DNA of 64,000 nt from Hirsutella rhossiliensis. Its lineage: Eukaryota > Ascomycota > Sordariomycetes > Hypocreales > Ophiocordycipitaceae. Shown piece by piece: positions 22,302 through 32,761 of the stretch. The stretch covers positions 496,001 to 560,000 of the forward strand of contig NW_025408672.1 of the NCBI RefSeq assembly GCF_020360975.1, written 5' to 3'. Every line of letters begins with the position of its first letter. Position 1 is the first letter of the stretch. The position numbers and the translations under genes are program-made. The notes under the pieces are model-generated. The model was not told the origin of the DNA. It worked only from the letters and a program-made list of their open reading frames with translations, and did not search any database.

Positions 22302-23342
22302 TCGCCTGACTCGCGGGCAGAATGGTCAAGAATCGCATATAGTTAGCCTGGGCCTTCCTCCATCCCACTTACCGAAAAGAGTCTTCTTTTTGCCTGCTCC
22401 CTCCCGCACCAATCAACCTTAACTCGTTTCTACGGTGCCATGGACAAACTTGAAGAGTGTCGACTTCTTTCTCCACAACTCTCCAAAGTTTGAAACAGGA
22501 GTCTAGGCGACCGTGGTGATTATTGCAACATGTGCTGCGAAGCCGGTCACCAGACTGCCTCAAGAACGCAGCCTTTGCAACTGGAACATCAGATATCAGG
22601 TGGACATGTACTGAGCTACGTTATAGATAGGGGGTGTTTCCGAGAGGAGGTTGAGTTATAGTGGTAATAGTAATCCTTAGCAAAAGTCGCACCCTTCCCA
22701 TTTTCGCAGTTGCCCTCGGGCAGCCGCTACTATCTTCTATAGTCATAAAGGGTCACTGTGTTATTACGAGATTATCTCTATAAAAAAGGGCAGATCACAC
22801 AGAGGACTCGAACCAAGAATCCTGCGCTCATCTCGTGCCCATCGTTCCAGAAGGAGAACCTTTCCTGACACGTGCAAGAGAAGGAGCACGCTACGCAATA
22901 ACACAGCTGATACTTCATATGCAACGCCCAAGTGAAGGCCCTCTAACAGGATGAAGGCTATTCTTGCCATCCTCGCACGTATATATAATGCTCGCAAAGC
23001 CCGATTTCTCCGACGAAATGCACCCCGGCAAACTACCGTCCACCCCCTATCAGCCCTTTTTGGACTATATCAGTACCGAATGGAAAGCTTCCTTGGTTGC
23101 TACATGTCCTGGCACCTTTTGCTACGAGGCCATTTCAACACACTCCCCGAGGATTTCTGGTTACAGTCTACCACCAATGGGGCATGACCATCAGTGATCC
23201 AAGTCGCTGGCCAAGTGGCTCAAAGCAGAATCGGACCACATAACGAGGTCGCTCAAGTGGTATCGCATTGATGGGCAAGGTTCCTAGCTTACATGCTGGC
23301 CTAAGAAGCTTAGCGAGGCGAAACAATACTTTTCCGGTCCTC
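22302..23342. other. AT-richer gene-poor stretch
   Basis: No intact gene. A short plus-strand segment near 23000-23190 has protein-like composition (PYQPFLDYISTEWKASLVA) but no start or continuation. It is probably part of the same decayed gene field. Confidence 0.35.
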
Positions 23343-23755
23343 TTAGCGCTGTATCTGCTCTTTATGGAGGACACGCTGCACTATGATATGCCTCGACGAT
23401 TCCCCGGCCCAGTCCTGGAGCGCCTCGACACTGACCGAGCTCACTGCTTCCCGGTCGGTCATCACCGGTTGACCTGGGCCCACGGGATGCTGGATCGACT
23501 GAGAAAGGCCGAAGTATGATGATGTGTTTGGTTTTCTGAATCCCTTGGCCAAAATTCACTCACCGTTTTCCCCAGGACATTCGCACCTCACTCATACTGT
23601 TCTGTCCGTAGATGCCGTTGACCATGAGTCTCCAGTTTAGCCTTATCCCTGGGCCATTCCGGTTGAGGAGATGACCTTGAAAGATGGTGTTAGTCTCGCT
23701 TTTGCACTGAACGAAAGTCGCAACGTCGTTGTGGATGGATGCAAGTGGCACGAAT
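23343..23755 (-). pseudogene. Fragment of an unknown spliced gene
   Basis: The minus strand from about 23755 reads a protein-like segment (CKSETNTIFQGHLLNRNGPG, then LNWRLMVNGIYGQNSMSEV). It ends at a good GTGAGT donor near 23562. A plausible acceptor (TTTCTCAG) near 23501 leads to an open stretch ending at 23343. The 5' side has no open frame or start and abuts the ligase relic upstream, so I treat it as a truncated gene. Family unknown. Confidence 0.35.
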
Positions 23756-23799
23756 ATCGAGGACGTTGTTTATGACAACATCTCCTAAGAGGCGTCTTG

Positions 23800-24460
23800 T
23801 ATTCAATCGCCTTCCCCCGATGTTCGCCTTTTAGTTTCGGAAGTAGAAAGATCTGGTTCGGACCTAGGGGAATCGGTTGGTGCTGTGGAGGAAACAAAGA
23901 TTCATCGCCCAAATAAGCCGAAATTATCTGCAATGTAGTCTCGGCAATACTCGTATAAGTAGGGACATCGGATAACGTCGAAGAAAGGAACATCTATGTG
24001 GTAAGTTTCGCAACGACGCGATCGATAGACAAGGGCTGTGCGCTTTGCGGCTTGATAAGAAGATTCGCTAGCTTTGGAACATACGTCTTTATCCATATAC
24101 AGGCACATAAGCTAATAATAAATCATCGCCATAGGCTCGCAGCTAGATCGAGTCTCTCTTAGAGTGTCCCATGATAATGTCTGCTCTCAATCGTGCTGCG
24201 CTTGCTATTCCACATTGGCATTAGCTGCGAGGATATCGCCATCTAAAAAGACAGCGCGGGCAAGACTTCGACTTATCGCTCGATCGCGCATAAGGCAGGA
24301 CGTAGCTTCTAGCTCAGCTTTGTGAAGCTCGGCGCCAAGCTCGGCGTCTGGTGCGCTTCCTTCGCCATGCTTCTCCTTGATCAAGCTTGCCAAATCCTGT
24401 ACCTGCAGCTCAAGAATCAGGGCAGCGGTGTCACCGTCTGTTGATGAATCCTTTTTGTCG
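23800..24460 (-). pseudogene. Relic of an IBR/RING-type E3 ubiquitin ligase
   Basis: Read on the minus strand from about 24460. The first block (LILELQVQDLASLIKEKHGE and onward to ARAVFLDGDILAANANVE) matches the N-terminal region shared by many fungal IBR-RING proteins. After stop codons, a second block (CPYLYEYCRDYIADNF) resembles the HEYCRxC part of the first RING. A third, in another frame (DESLFPPQHQPIPLGPNQIF), matches the region that follows it. Stops and frame changes separate the blocks, and the zinc ligands are largely missing (CPYLYEYC for C-x2-H-x2-C). It is a decayed copy and not functional. The match to the family is from recall of its conserved phrases, not from a search. Confidence 0.55.
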
Positions 24461-24964
24461 ATAAATAGAACGACAGAAGGGACTGGATGAACCGGGAGGG
24501 TGTTCGGGGGAAGAAGTGCATCGCAGCAAGGACCGAGGCAAGATATAAAGGGGGCTCATGGGGTTCTTTAACTATTTGCACATATCATCGGTTTAGCATT
24601 CTTGCCCCTTTCTCAGCTAACTTGTGGACGTCGAGCCAGAGGAACAATAGCTGGACACTCTTGTCGATTCACGGATAAGCCTGCCGGAATTGAAGGTTGT
24701 ACAAAATCAAATGGGTCAAGGGACGATGGCTTGTGACTGTTGCTTACCCCTTGTCAGTTGGCTGCCCGAGCAAGCCACTCCAGGGTCCTTTGATGCTGCG
24801 TGGAGCAGATGCAGCATTTGGGACACCAAGACTAGATTGTTCCAACCGCGTGATACCTTTAAATGGGCCTCGTTGCAGTACAGTTAGAGCGGCAAAACAG
24901 TGACTACAATTTGGTCGTTAGAGAATGCGTTATTGCCTCCCAGGTATAGGCTCCGATAAAGCAG
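24461..24964. other. Intergenic left of the retroelement
   Basis: No gene seen. It ends in the left arm of the inverted repeat into which the retroelement inserted. Confidence 0.4.
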
Positions 24965-24973
24965 GTTTGCCAT

Positions 24974-24978
24974 GTAAA
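24974..24978. repeat. Target site duplication, left copy
   Basis: GTAAA directly left of the LTR; the matching copy is at 30657-30661. Confidence 0.9.
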
Positions 24979-25142
24979 TGTGACGGTACAAGTGCACGAA
25001 CAAGGTCGGGTGCGACTTGGGTAAAGTGATTGTCTACGAAGAGAGAAGGAGGTTCCTAAGGAAGACTCTGACTTTCGCTATTTACATGAATCAAAGTGAG
25101 ACATTTCATAAAGTATGAAAGTCACATGATCGTTCCCTCACA
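24979..25142 (-). repeat. 3' LTR of the retroelement
   Basis: 164 bp, identical to the copy at 30493-30656. On the sense strand it begins TGTGAGGG and ends CCGTCACA. The polyprotein stop codon TGA (25140-25138) lies inside it. A short purine run (GGAGTAAGGAGG, about 25147-25158 on the minus strand) just before it is the probable polypurine tract. Confidence 0.95.
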
Positions 25143-28100
25143 CATGGGCCTCCTTACTCCATCGCTTCTGATTCTTCCACGTCTTGCTGAGCCTGTAGGC
25201 GAGCATTTTGCACTTCTTGTTTCGTGGGTCTGGGTTTGTTTTGCTGTGCTTCTCGAAGTCTCTGATGGCGATGTGAGCGTTGACGACGTTCTGTAGTGGT
25301 TCCCATGTTGCCTGCTCAAGGTCGAAGCCTCTCCATAGTATATGGTACTGGAAGCCTTTCTGTTTTGTGCGTTTCGAGTCCAGTATTGCTTCAATCGCCC
25401 AGAGTTTCTCCCCTTTGCATCTAGCGTTATTGGTGGGGGCGGTGTGTTGTATTGGCCGGGAGCGGGTCGTTTGGTGACGGTCGTAGGAGGTTGGCGTGGA
25501 ATGAATTGTGAATTGAGTCTAATTCATGTGGCAACTTCAGTTGGTAGGAGTGAGGTTGAGCACGCGCTCGATTCGAAAAGGGCCAATGAACTTATGATCT
25601 AGTTTGGGGATGGGTCTGGTCGAATCGATGTTGCGTGTGCTAAGTAGCACCATGTCTCCAACTCGGTACGCTGGCGCCGGTGATCTATTTGCGTTGGCGA
25701 ACTGTTCTTGTGAGGCTTGAGCTGAGAGCAGGTTTGTCCGAAGTAGATCAGTGATTTCTTGCATCTTGGCGACAAATTCGTTCCCCTCGTTGCAGCGTTC
25801 TGCCAGGTCTTTGGATGCCGCGAGTGGTATTGCGCGAGGGGGACCAAAGCTCATTCGGGGGTGGTAGCCTGTGTTCGCAAAAAATGGAGACATTCCCGTT
25901 GAATCGCTAACAACGTTACGGGCTGCGAATTCGGCCAATGGGAGCCACTCGTCCCAGTCGTCCTGAGCAAAGCTAACATACTGGCGAAGGTATTGTTCGA
26001 GAAATGAGTTAGCGTTTTCCGTCTGGCCGTCAGTTTCGGGGTGATATGCTGTGGAGAGGCTGATATTGATCTGTAGGCGGTGGCAAACCGCTTTCCAGAA
26101 TTCCGAGACAAACAGTGGTCCTCTATCAGATACGATTGAATCCGGTAGTCCATGGAGTTTCCAGACATCTCGTACGAAGAGCGTTGCCAAGTCATGTGCT
26201 TTCATGTCGGTCTTGCAAGGCGTGAAATGTCTGTCCTTTGACAGCCTATCGACTACCACCATGATTGCGTTGAATCCACGAGCTGTGCGCTGAATTGGGC
26301 CAATGAAGTCAACGGACAAGTCCCTCCATCTTTGCAAGGAACTGGGAGCGGTTTCAACGTCCCCTGGTACCGTAACCGGGAGGTCTTGTTCCTCAGGCAT
26401 CCGTGGCAATTGCGTGTGAATTGTTTCGTATCGGCGCTAAGCCTTGGCCACCAATAAGAGCGTGAAATGAGTTCGTATAGCTTGTTTTTCCGGGTGGCCT
26501 GATTCGACGCTGTCGTGGGCGAGTTGAGTGAGAAGGGTCCGTAGTTCGCCTGCGGGTACGTATAGCCTCTCTCGGAAATATAATCGGCCTTCGTTTATCA
26601 TGCATTCCGATAGAGAAACTTCCTTCGAGTGAGGAGTGCCATGGGGTTTGAGCATCTCGTCCCTGATTTTCATCCACCATTCGTCCTCCTCATAGCCCTT
26701 GTCTAGAAGTCTTGTGATTCTGTGGTTGATTGGTTCTGGCTGAATTTCGTCAAGAATGGCGGGACATAGTGCAATTTCTTGTTCCCAGGAGAGATTGGCA
26801 AAGAGTTCTGAGAGCTCGGGGTCAAGCTTTAGTTGTTCTTGTACGGAGGAGTCTACGTTGCAAGGCTTAAGCAGCGACTGTTGTTGGTACTGGATGCGGT
26901 CGTCATTTTCATCTTTCGGCAAGTCTTGTGATCTTCGTGTGAGTGAGTCAGGTTTTCCGTTCTCTTTCCCAGGCACTGACTTGATAGCGAATTGGAACTG
27001 TGATAGGAATTCGCTCCACCTGACTTGTCGTCTTGAAAGTTGCTTGGTTGTCATGAAATATCGAAGGTTGGCATGGTCAGTGATGACTGTAATCTGGTGG
27101 TGCGTGCCTTGGAGTTCAGGTCTCCAGCATTCGAAGCAGCGTACAATAGCCAAAAGTTCTTTGTCATAGATCTCGTAATTGCACTCAGCGGGTCGTACTT
27201 CTTGGACATGAAAGCCACTGGGTGTAGCACTCCTTGATCATCTTCCTGGGAGAGGATGCCCGAAGAGACAAAATCGGATGCGTCGCATTCGACAAACACT
27301 TCTCTTGCGGGGTCGAAGTGTCTGAGGATTGGCGCTGAAGTGAAGCTATTTTTGAGCATATCGAATGCTTCTTGGCACGATGAAGTCCAGTTCCATTTGA
27401 CTAGTTTCCGTGTCAGGGCAACAAGTGGTCGTACGATGCGTGAAAATCCCTTGATGAACCGTCTGTAGAAATTCGAGAATCCTAAGAAGGCTTGAACATC
27501 TTTGACGTTGATAGGGGCCTCCCAGTTGATGAGACAGTCGACTTTCTCTGGGTCCATCCGTACTCCAGTGGTTGAGATGATCATGCCCAGATATTTAACT
27601 TCAGTAGTCTCAAATTCGCATTTCTTGACGTCAAGTTGTAGGCCTGCGGCTTCAAGTGCTTGAAGTACTGATTTGACGTGGAGTCTGTGGGTGGCGAGGT
27701 CGTCTGAGTAGATGAGAATGTCGTCGATGTAGGCTGTGCAATATCTATCAAGGAATGGGCGTAAGACTTCGTTGATTCGAGCTTGAAAGGTAGCTGGGGC
27801 GTTTGATAGTCCAAAGGCATCACCATGCTCTCGAAGAGACCATATCTTGTGTTGAACGCCGTCATCCACTCCTGACCCTCCTTGATGCGTATTCGATTGA
27901 ACGCTGCGACGACATCGAGTTTGGTGAAATACTTGGCTTGGCTTAGCTGAGAAAGTGTCTCCTGGATTAACGGTAGCGGGTAGCGGTTCTTGATGGTTAT
28001 CGCGTTAAGAGCTCGGTAGTCCACGCAAAAACGAAGGCCCCTCCTGGCTTCTTTGCAAATAACACCGGCGAGGCCGCCGGTGAGGTGCTAGCGCGTATAA

Positions 28101-29085
28101 AACCCTTGTCAAGGTTTTCCTGAAGGAATTTCCGGAGGACGAGAAGTTCGTCTTGGGACATCCCGTACAGAGGTCCATGTGGTGGAGTCGTTCCAGGTTG
28201 AAGTTCAATTTCGTGGTCGCAGTCTCGGTGTGGGGGGAGTTTATCCGCCTCTGATTGGTCGAATGCCTTCAAGAATTCATGGTAGTGTTGTGGTACTTTT
28301 GTTGCAGGATCGATCAAAGTCTTGGGTTCGAGGGCTTTGTGAATGTCTTCGAGTGATGCCCTGAAAGGTACATATCGGCTGCTATTTTCCGGGAAGCTCA
28401 GAGTTCCTGTGTTTGTTGGTCCTTGGGGTTAAGGGAGGTGATTCCGTCCTGTAGCTGGAGCTCTCGGTTCATCTTGTCCATGTCTGTGAGTGCAGAGTCG
28501 AATCGGACCCGTCGGCGTGTTTTAGGTTCTACGAAGGTGGAGGCTTCTGTGATGACCCCAAGTTCAGCCAGCCTTTTGTCGATCTCATACAGTGATAATG
28601 AGAATACGTCGACGTCGCGGTTTTGGTCAGCATGTGGAATGCGGCTGCGCCGACTCTTCGGGGGATTGATGGGCGTGGCAGTATAGTCGTGGTTGCAGAA
28701 CTTGACAAAGAGGGAGCTCCAGAAACAGGCAGTTGGTATTGTCCTTTCTCCATGCAGTATTTGCGGCAGTGATCAGAGTTGAAAGTGACCACATTCGTGC
28801 TCCAATTGACGATTGGGTTGTGATCTGTTAGCCAGGGTTTTCCAAGTATGACATTATACTTCCCAAGCTTCGTTACGTAAAAAAGCATCTTCTCCTTGTG
28901 TCCCTTGATGTCCATGTTGAGCTTCACCACATGAGTGATGTCGCCAGCCGAGGAGGGTCTTCCATCGACTACGTTCAGCCGGCGACGGTTTCGTAATTCA
29001 TAAAGCGTGAGTTTGTTGGTGTGCGCGAAGGATTCGTCTATAAACCCCTTTCCGGTGGCACCTGAGTCAAGCATTGCTTCGGTTT
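25138..29085 (-). pseudogene. Retroelement pol region (PR-RT-RNaseH-IN-chromodomain)
   Basis: The domains are recognisable but lie in changing frames. Protease: DSGAT active site at about 29068. Reverse transcriptase: about 28200-27400, with the catalytic YIDD motif at about 27731-27720. RNase H: about 27320-26900, opening with an ECDASD-type site. Integrase: HHCC zinc finger near 26530-26400, then the catalytic triad Asp (about 26310), Asp (about 26127) and Glu (about 26019), with 35 residues between the last two as in DD35E enzymes. Chromodomain: about 25393-25243, with aromatic residues Y, W and W and the TWEPL core. Its family role is targeting chromatin. Frame changes occur near 29084, 28622, 28426, 28040, 27814, 27189, 26489, 26337, 25539 and 25436. 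The final codon spans the LTR border. Description only; no repaired frame is given. Confidence 0.9.
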
Positions 29086-30341
29086 TAATCGGGTGGAATT
29101 GTCTTCGATTAGGTTACAAGGCAGTAGCAAATGAGCTTGGTTGGTGTCCAGAGAAGAGAGCAGTAGATCGCCCTTTTCTTGCGTCTCCTGCGGCGACTTC
29201 CGTCGGAGACTACACTTTCCGTCCTCCATGGTGCGGTGTCGCAATTGAGGGAACGATGTTTGCCCGAGCTGCACCAATGGCAGAGTCCATGCGTTGTGCA
29301 ATAGGCTCTGCGTGCCGCTCTCTGCTTCCGTTTGGGGTCTACGACCAGAGGCGACATCTTTGGCCCCCAGGTGATGACGCTCAAATCCATTGAATCCCCG
29401 CCGTTAGAGGTCGTCGATTGTGGCGTGGTGGAGGTTGTAAGGTTGCTTTGTGACTTGCTGAGTTGTCGGTGTTTTCTTGAAGTAATTGGCATTGACTTGA
29501 CGGCATTCGTTATCGCAGATACGGACAAGGTCCATAAATTGACTAAGTTCGGTAGGTGTATCTTTGCCCTTAGTGAGAGAAAGTCTCCAGATAACGTTGT
29601 CGTGGAGGGCACGTCGGAGGTGAGCAATGAGCGCCCCACTATCCCACTCGGTGAGCTTGGCGACGGCATACCATTCGGGAGGAATGTCGTAAGGGATCTA
29701 TGGCCTTGTTTCATGTCAAAGATTTTGAGTTGGGCGGTAGCTTTAGCGTCAATATCCCCGAAGGCTGACTGAAGGGTGCTTTTTATGGCATTGACATCGT
29801 CGAAGAGAACCACCCCATCTTTAATGTTGTAGCGGACTTGGTCATGTGCTTTGCCTTTAAGGCATGAGACGACATATCCCATACGTTGAGGTTCCGAGTT
29901 CCACCAATCTTTATTCATTTCGAGCTTCAACTCGAGGTGCTGGAGGAAATTCGGCAGAAGCGTGGGGTCCTCTCCGGTGAAGGCCTCAGGATCAGGGTGT
30001 TCTGGTGTGCGGTGTGAAGCTCCTTTGACTGAATGATCTTTAGGTATGCTTCATTTTCTGCCATAAGACGGGCGATCGTTGCGTCTCCATCACTTTTAGA
30101 AATGAGCGTGTTTTCTAGGCGGGTTTGGAGGTCCTCCATGTCCCTTATTGTCGTCGTGGTCGAGGCACGTAGTGAATCGATTACCGCTTGCATACTGTAT
30201 GCGGCATTGCATACGAGGAAGACTTCTTTCATGAGACCGGCTGGGTTAGCAACAAAGGCATTTCGGAACGTTTCATTGGTATTGCTGGCGTTGAGGAGGA
30301 CAGGGGCACTCGATCGACGGGTGTGGGGCAGCGGTAGCCAT
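29086..30341 (-). pseudogene. Retroelement gag region
   Basis: The nucleocapsid-capsid part of the element begins at about 30341 (ATG GCT ACC) and is read through several frames. The middle contains a coiled-coil-like segment (TTTTIRDMEDLQTRLENTLI, about 30150) and then the typical Ty3 capsid stretch with WWNSEPQRMGYVVSCLKGKA at about 29900. A CCHC zinc knuckle (CHWCSSGKHRSLNC, spacing 2-4-4) lies near 29260. Frame changes occur near 30310, 29990 and 29680, again at short runs. Gag and pol were probably one continuous frame in the parent. Confidence 0.85.
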
Positions 30342-30482
30342 TGGGTTGTTGACGGTGTGGTGGTTTAGGTGAGAATTTGGTTGCAGGGTGTTTTGGTGAG
30401 GTTTGAAAGCGACAAGTGCGGTTTAGAACTATCGAAATCAATAGTCACGTCGCGGACGGTGATCTGTTGAGGAGGGTAGTTG

Positions 30483-30491
30483 GTAGACAAT
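30483..30491 (-). promoter_or_regulatory. Candidate self-priming primer binding site
   Basis: One base inside the 5' LTR border the sense strand reads ATTGTCTAC. It is complementary to GTAGACAAT within the same LTR (plus coordinates 30543-30551). There is no TGG start expected for a tRNA-primed site. This matches the arrangement of Tf1-type elements, where the 5' end of the transcript folds back as primer. An upstream TAAATA in the LTR could be the TATA box. Confidence 0.55.
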
Positions 30492-30492
30492 A

Positions 30493-30656
30493 TGTGACGG
30501 TACAAGTGCACGAACAAGGTCGGGTGCGACTTGGGTAAAGTGATTGTCTACGAAGAGAGAAGGAGGTTCCTAAGGAAGACTCTGACTTTCGCTATTTACA
30601 TGAATCAAAGTGAGACATTTCATAAAGTATGAAAGTCACATGATCGTTCCCTCACA
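30493..30656 (-). repeat. 5' LTR of the retroelement
   Basis: 164 bp, identical to 24979-25142. On the sense strand, a TAAATA box about 50 bp before GTAGACAAT suggests a transcription start near 30552. Confidence 0.95.
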
Positions 30657-30661
30657 GTAAA
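30657..30661. repeat. Target site duplication, right copy
   Basis: GTAAA directly right of the LTR, matching 24974-24978. Confidence 0.9.
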
Positions 30662-32334
30662 TTGACACATGGCAAACATTGGCCACTGGGCTTCATGAAT
30701 GGCAACCATCAACCATGTAGCAGAACATATATCCAGCTTCAAGCCCATCAGCAAGCTCAGGTTCCTGTTCTTAACCAGGGCGCTTATGCATGATGGGGGG
30801 ACTTTTTAACCCCTTATCTCGGGAGTGTACGAAGTATTATAGAGAGAATCAACCCATACATGTACGAATGCAATCCAACGCTCGGGACGGACAGATGGGC
30901 AAGGGAGCGCAAAGGGCCGCGTCATCCTAGACGGCATTCTACTTCCGACGAAGATGGTAGGTTAGACTCCGGCAGTATGAAACACTAGACGTTCATGGCC
31001 GTGGCCTACCCCCTGCAAGAAGTCGGAGCACGTTGAGCTGTCACTTTTCACGCCTCTTTATTTCAATAACGGATTGAGACTGTTGCGCCTGAGGATATTC
31101 GTGCATTTCGTGATTCATGTTCAATTGCGCTCATCTCGCTGAGGTGTGTGTCGGACGTTGTGTTGATGCTGCACGTTGATTCTTTATGCCCATGGAAAGT
31201 CACCATCTCGTGTGACACAGATATGGTTGTATTTTATGTCCCAAAGTTTGCTGACAGATATTCCTCTACGCGCAGGACAATATTGGAGTTTAAGAAAAGC
31301 TCCGTAGCGGTGGCTGGAATGGCCGTTGGCACAGACTTGAAAACTGACAGGTAGCTGGCCATGTGCCTGATGCATTCCAGCGACAGTGCCTTGACATAGG
31401 TTCAAGCCATATCGAGTCTGAATCCGAGGCACTTTTAGGTTTATCAACGAATGTCACCTGCGTTCCTGAAAGCACCTCCGTTTCTTCGCCTGTATTCGAC
31501 TCTGCATTTGGTTCTGACCTATCGTGGGCCTCAGACCTTCTTGAAGGGGATTGAAGCCTAGCTTGCAGCACATGTCTCAGAAGTAGATCCTGCACTACGG
31601 TGTGGGGACAAAAGTGCACCACATCTCTGGATCTCGAGCCCCCTGTAGCGCATGCAAGGCAACACTTAATAGAAAAGGGCAAGTGAGCTCGTAAGGGGGG
31701 CCAGTCATAACCTTGGACTGTGGGGACTGTGAATAGTGAGTGAAAGGTCTGGCTTGTTATCGGCGTCGAACGGGAATAAACCCGGGGCTTGATGGGTTCA
31801 CGTCCGCGCGACCATCATCAGCGCAAGTGAACCCCTTCAAGATGGAGAGGCCAAGGACGGTAGTGAAAGGAATCAGAGACTTGACGGTGATACATGGTGG
31901 TACCACAACATTGGCTTATGCCCTATTTTACTGGGCGCCGACGGTCTTTCATCATTCTCCCCAAAGCGGCTGGAACTGAATAAGAATCAGGCGGCAAACG
32001 GTGGTCCCCAGACAGACACGAGATGACCGGCATGCGTCTAACCACGAGAAACGCTTTTCCAACTAGGCGGCAGATGGGAAGGAATTGATGATCAGGCGTC
32101 AGCGATTTCCGAACAAGTAGTCACAGAATGCTTTTACAGGGGTTTCGAGCACATCTTCACGTTCAAAAAGCAATATATTACAGTCTGAAGCCAGTGAGGC
32201 TCGGAGGACATCTCAGGCGGGCGATGCTAACAACCAAATTGCTGAGATGTCGTGATATCTAGGCCCATAAGTCGTATCAAGAGGCTATTCGTGAAGTGAG
32301 GGGGTCCCATTCTGCAAGGCTACCGACCAATCCC
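30662..32334. other. Gene-poor region right of the retroelement
   Basis: About 1.7 kb without a supportable gene. Only short open frames lacking family features occur. No repeats stand out. Confidence 0.4.
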
Positions 32335-32761
32335 TTACTTCTCGCGCGTGTCGCAGACCTTCTTGATCAAACCGAGTGCTTGATCTGTTCGCGTTCAACA
32401 CCAGTCAGCGAGGAAGATTCTTGAACAGCAAATTCACTCATTTGGTTGGGGTTTTAGCGCTGGCGTTCTTACGCTGCTGGGGCTTGGAGATCCCGCACTT
32501 CTTCAGGCAGCTCTCCGCGCCCTCCTCGATCTTGCCGAGGTTCTCGCAGGCAGCATCAACCAGCCCCTGGTCCTTGGGCTTGATCTTGTTGGCGCTCCTG
32601 GAAACGCACGGTATCGCGCACTTGGCCGTCTTGACGACGGGGCCGAGCTGGGACAGGAGGCGACCAAAGTCGAGCTCCTCGGCTTCGGCATACTAGGCGT
32701 ACTCGACCTTGGCGTAGGCCACCGCGGCGAAAACAACAGCGAGGACAGCGGAGGTCTTCAT
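32335..32761 (-). pseudogene. Small secreted cysteine protein, interrupted by TAG
   Basis: Two exons, 32761-32473 and 32384-32335, have a GTAAGA donor and an AACAG acceptor and would give 112 codons. The leader MKTSAVLAVVFAAVAYA is a clear signal peptide. The mature part has six cysteines (CAIPC, AACEN, SCLKKC, VCDT), reminiscent of small fungal effectors or a reduced CFEM-like protein. Codon 23 is TAG, in frame, just after the leader (plus 32693-32695). The rest of the frame stays open, so the loss is recent. A CAG-to-TAG change would be a CpA-to-TpA change, the type RIP makes, but one site proves nothing. A TATA box lies on the minus strand at 32893-32899. Alternatives are a sequencing error or read-through. 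Confidence 0.65.

Larger units (their letters stand above)
24979..30656 (-). mobile_element. Ty3/gypsy chromovirus LTR retrotransposon, frameshifted
   Basis: Full-length element of 5,678 bp, transcribed on the minus strand. Both ends carry the same 164-bp LTR starting TG and ending CA, flanked by the 5-bp target duplication GTAAA (24974-24978 and 30657-30661). Domain order on the sense strand is gag with a CCHC knuckle, protease, reverse transcriptase, RNase H, integrase and chromodomain, which places it among the chromoviruses of Ty3/gypsy. The two LTRs appear identical base for base, so insertion was recent. The coding region is nevertheless split by at least ten one- or two-base frameshifts. 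There is no dense pattern of C-to-T stop codons, so RIP has not obviously acted. As read, the copy cannot make its own proteins. Confidence 0.95.

Noticed and set aside
22780..22870. tRNA-like sequence: GGTTCGAGTCC B-box on the minus strand followed by T6
   Set aside because: No T-stem, acceptor stem or A-box can be paired; at best a tRNA relic or chance match.
24979..30656. RIP as the cause of retroelement inactivation
   Set aside because: Breaks are short indels at base runs, and the frames between them have few stops; RIP would give many TpA-type stops and diverged LTRs.
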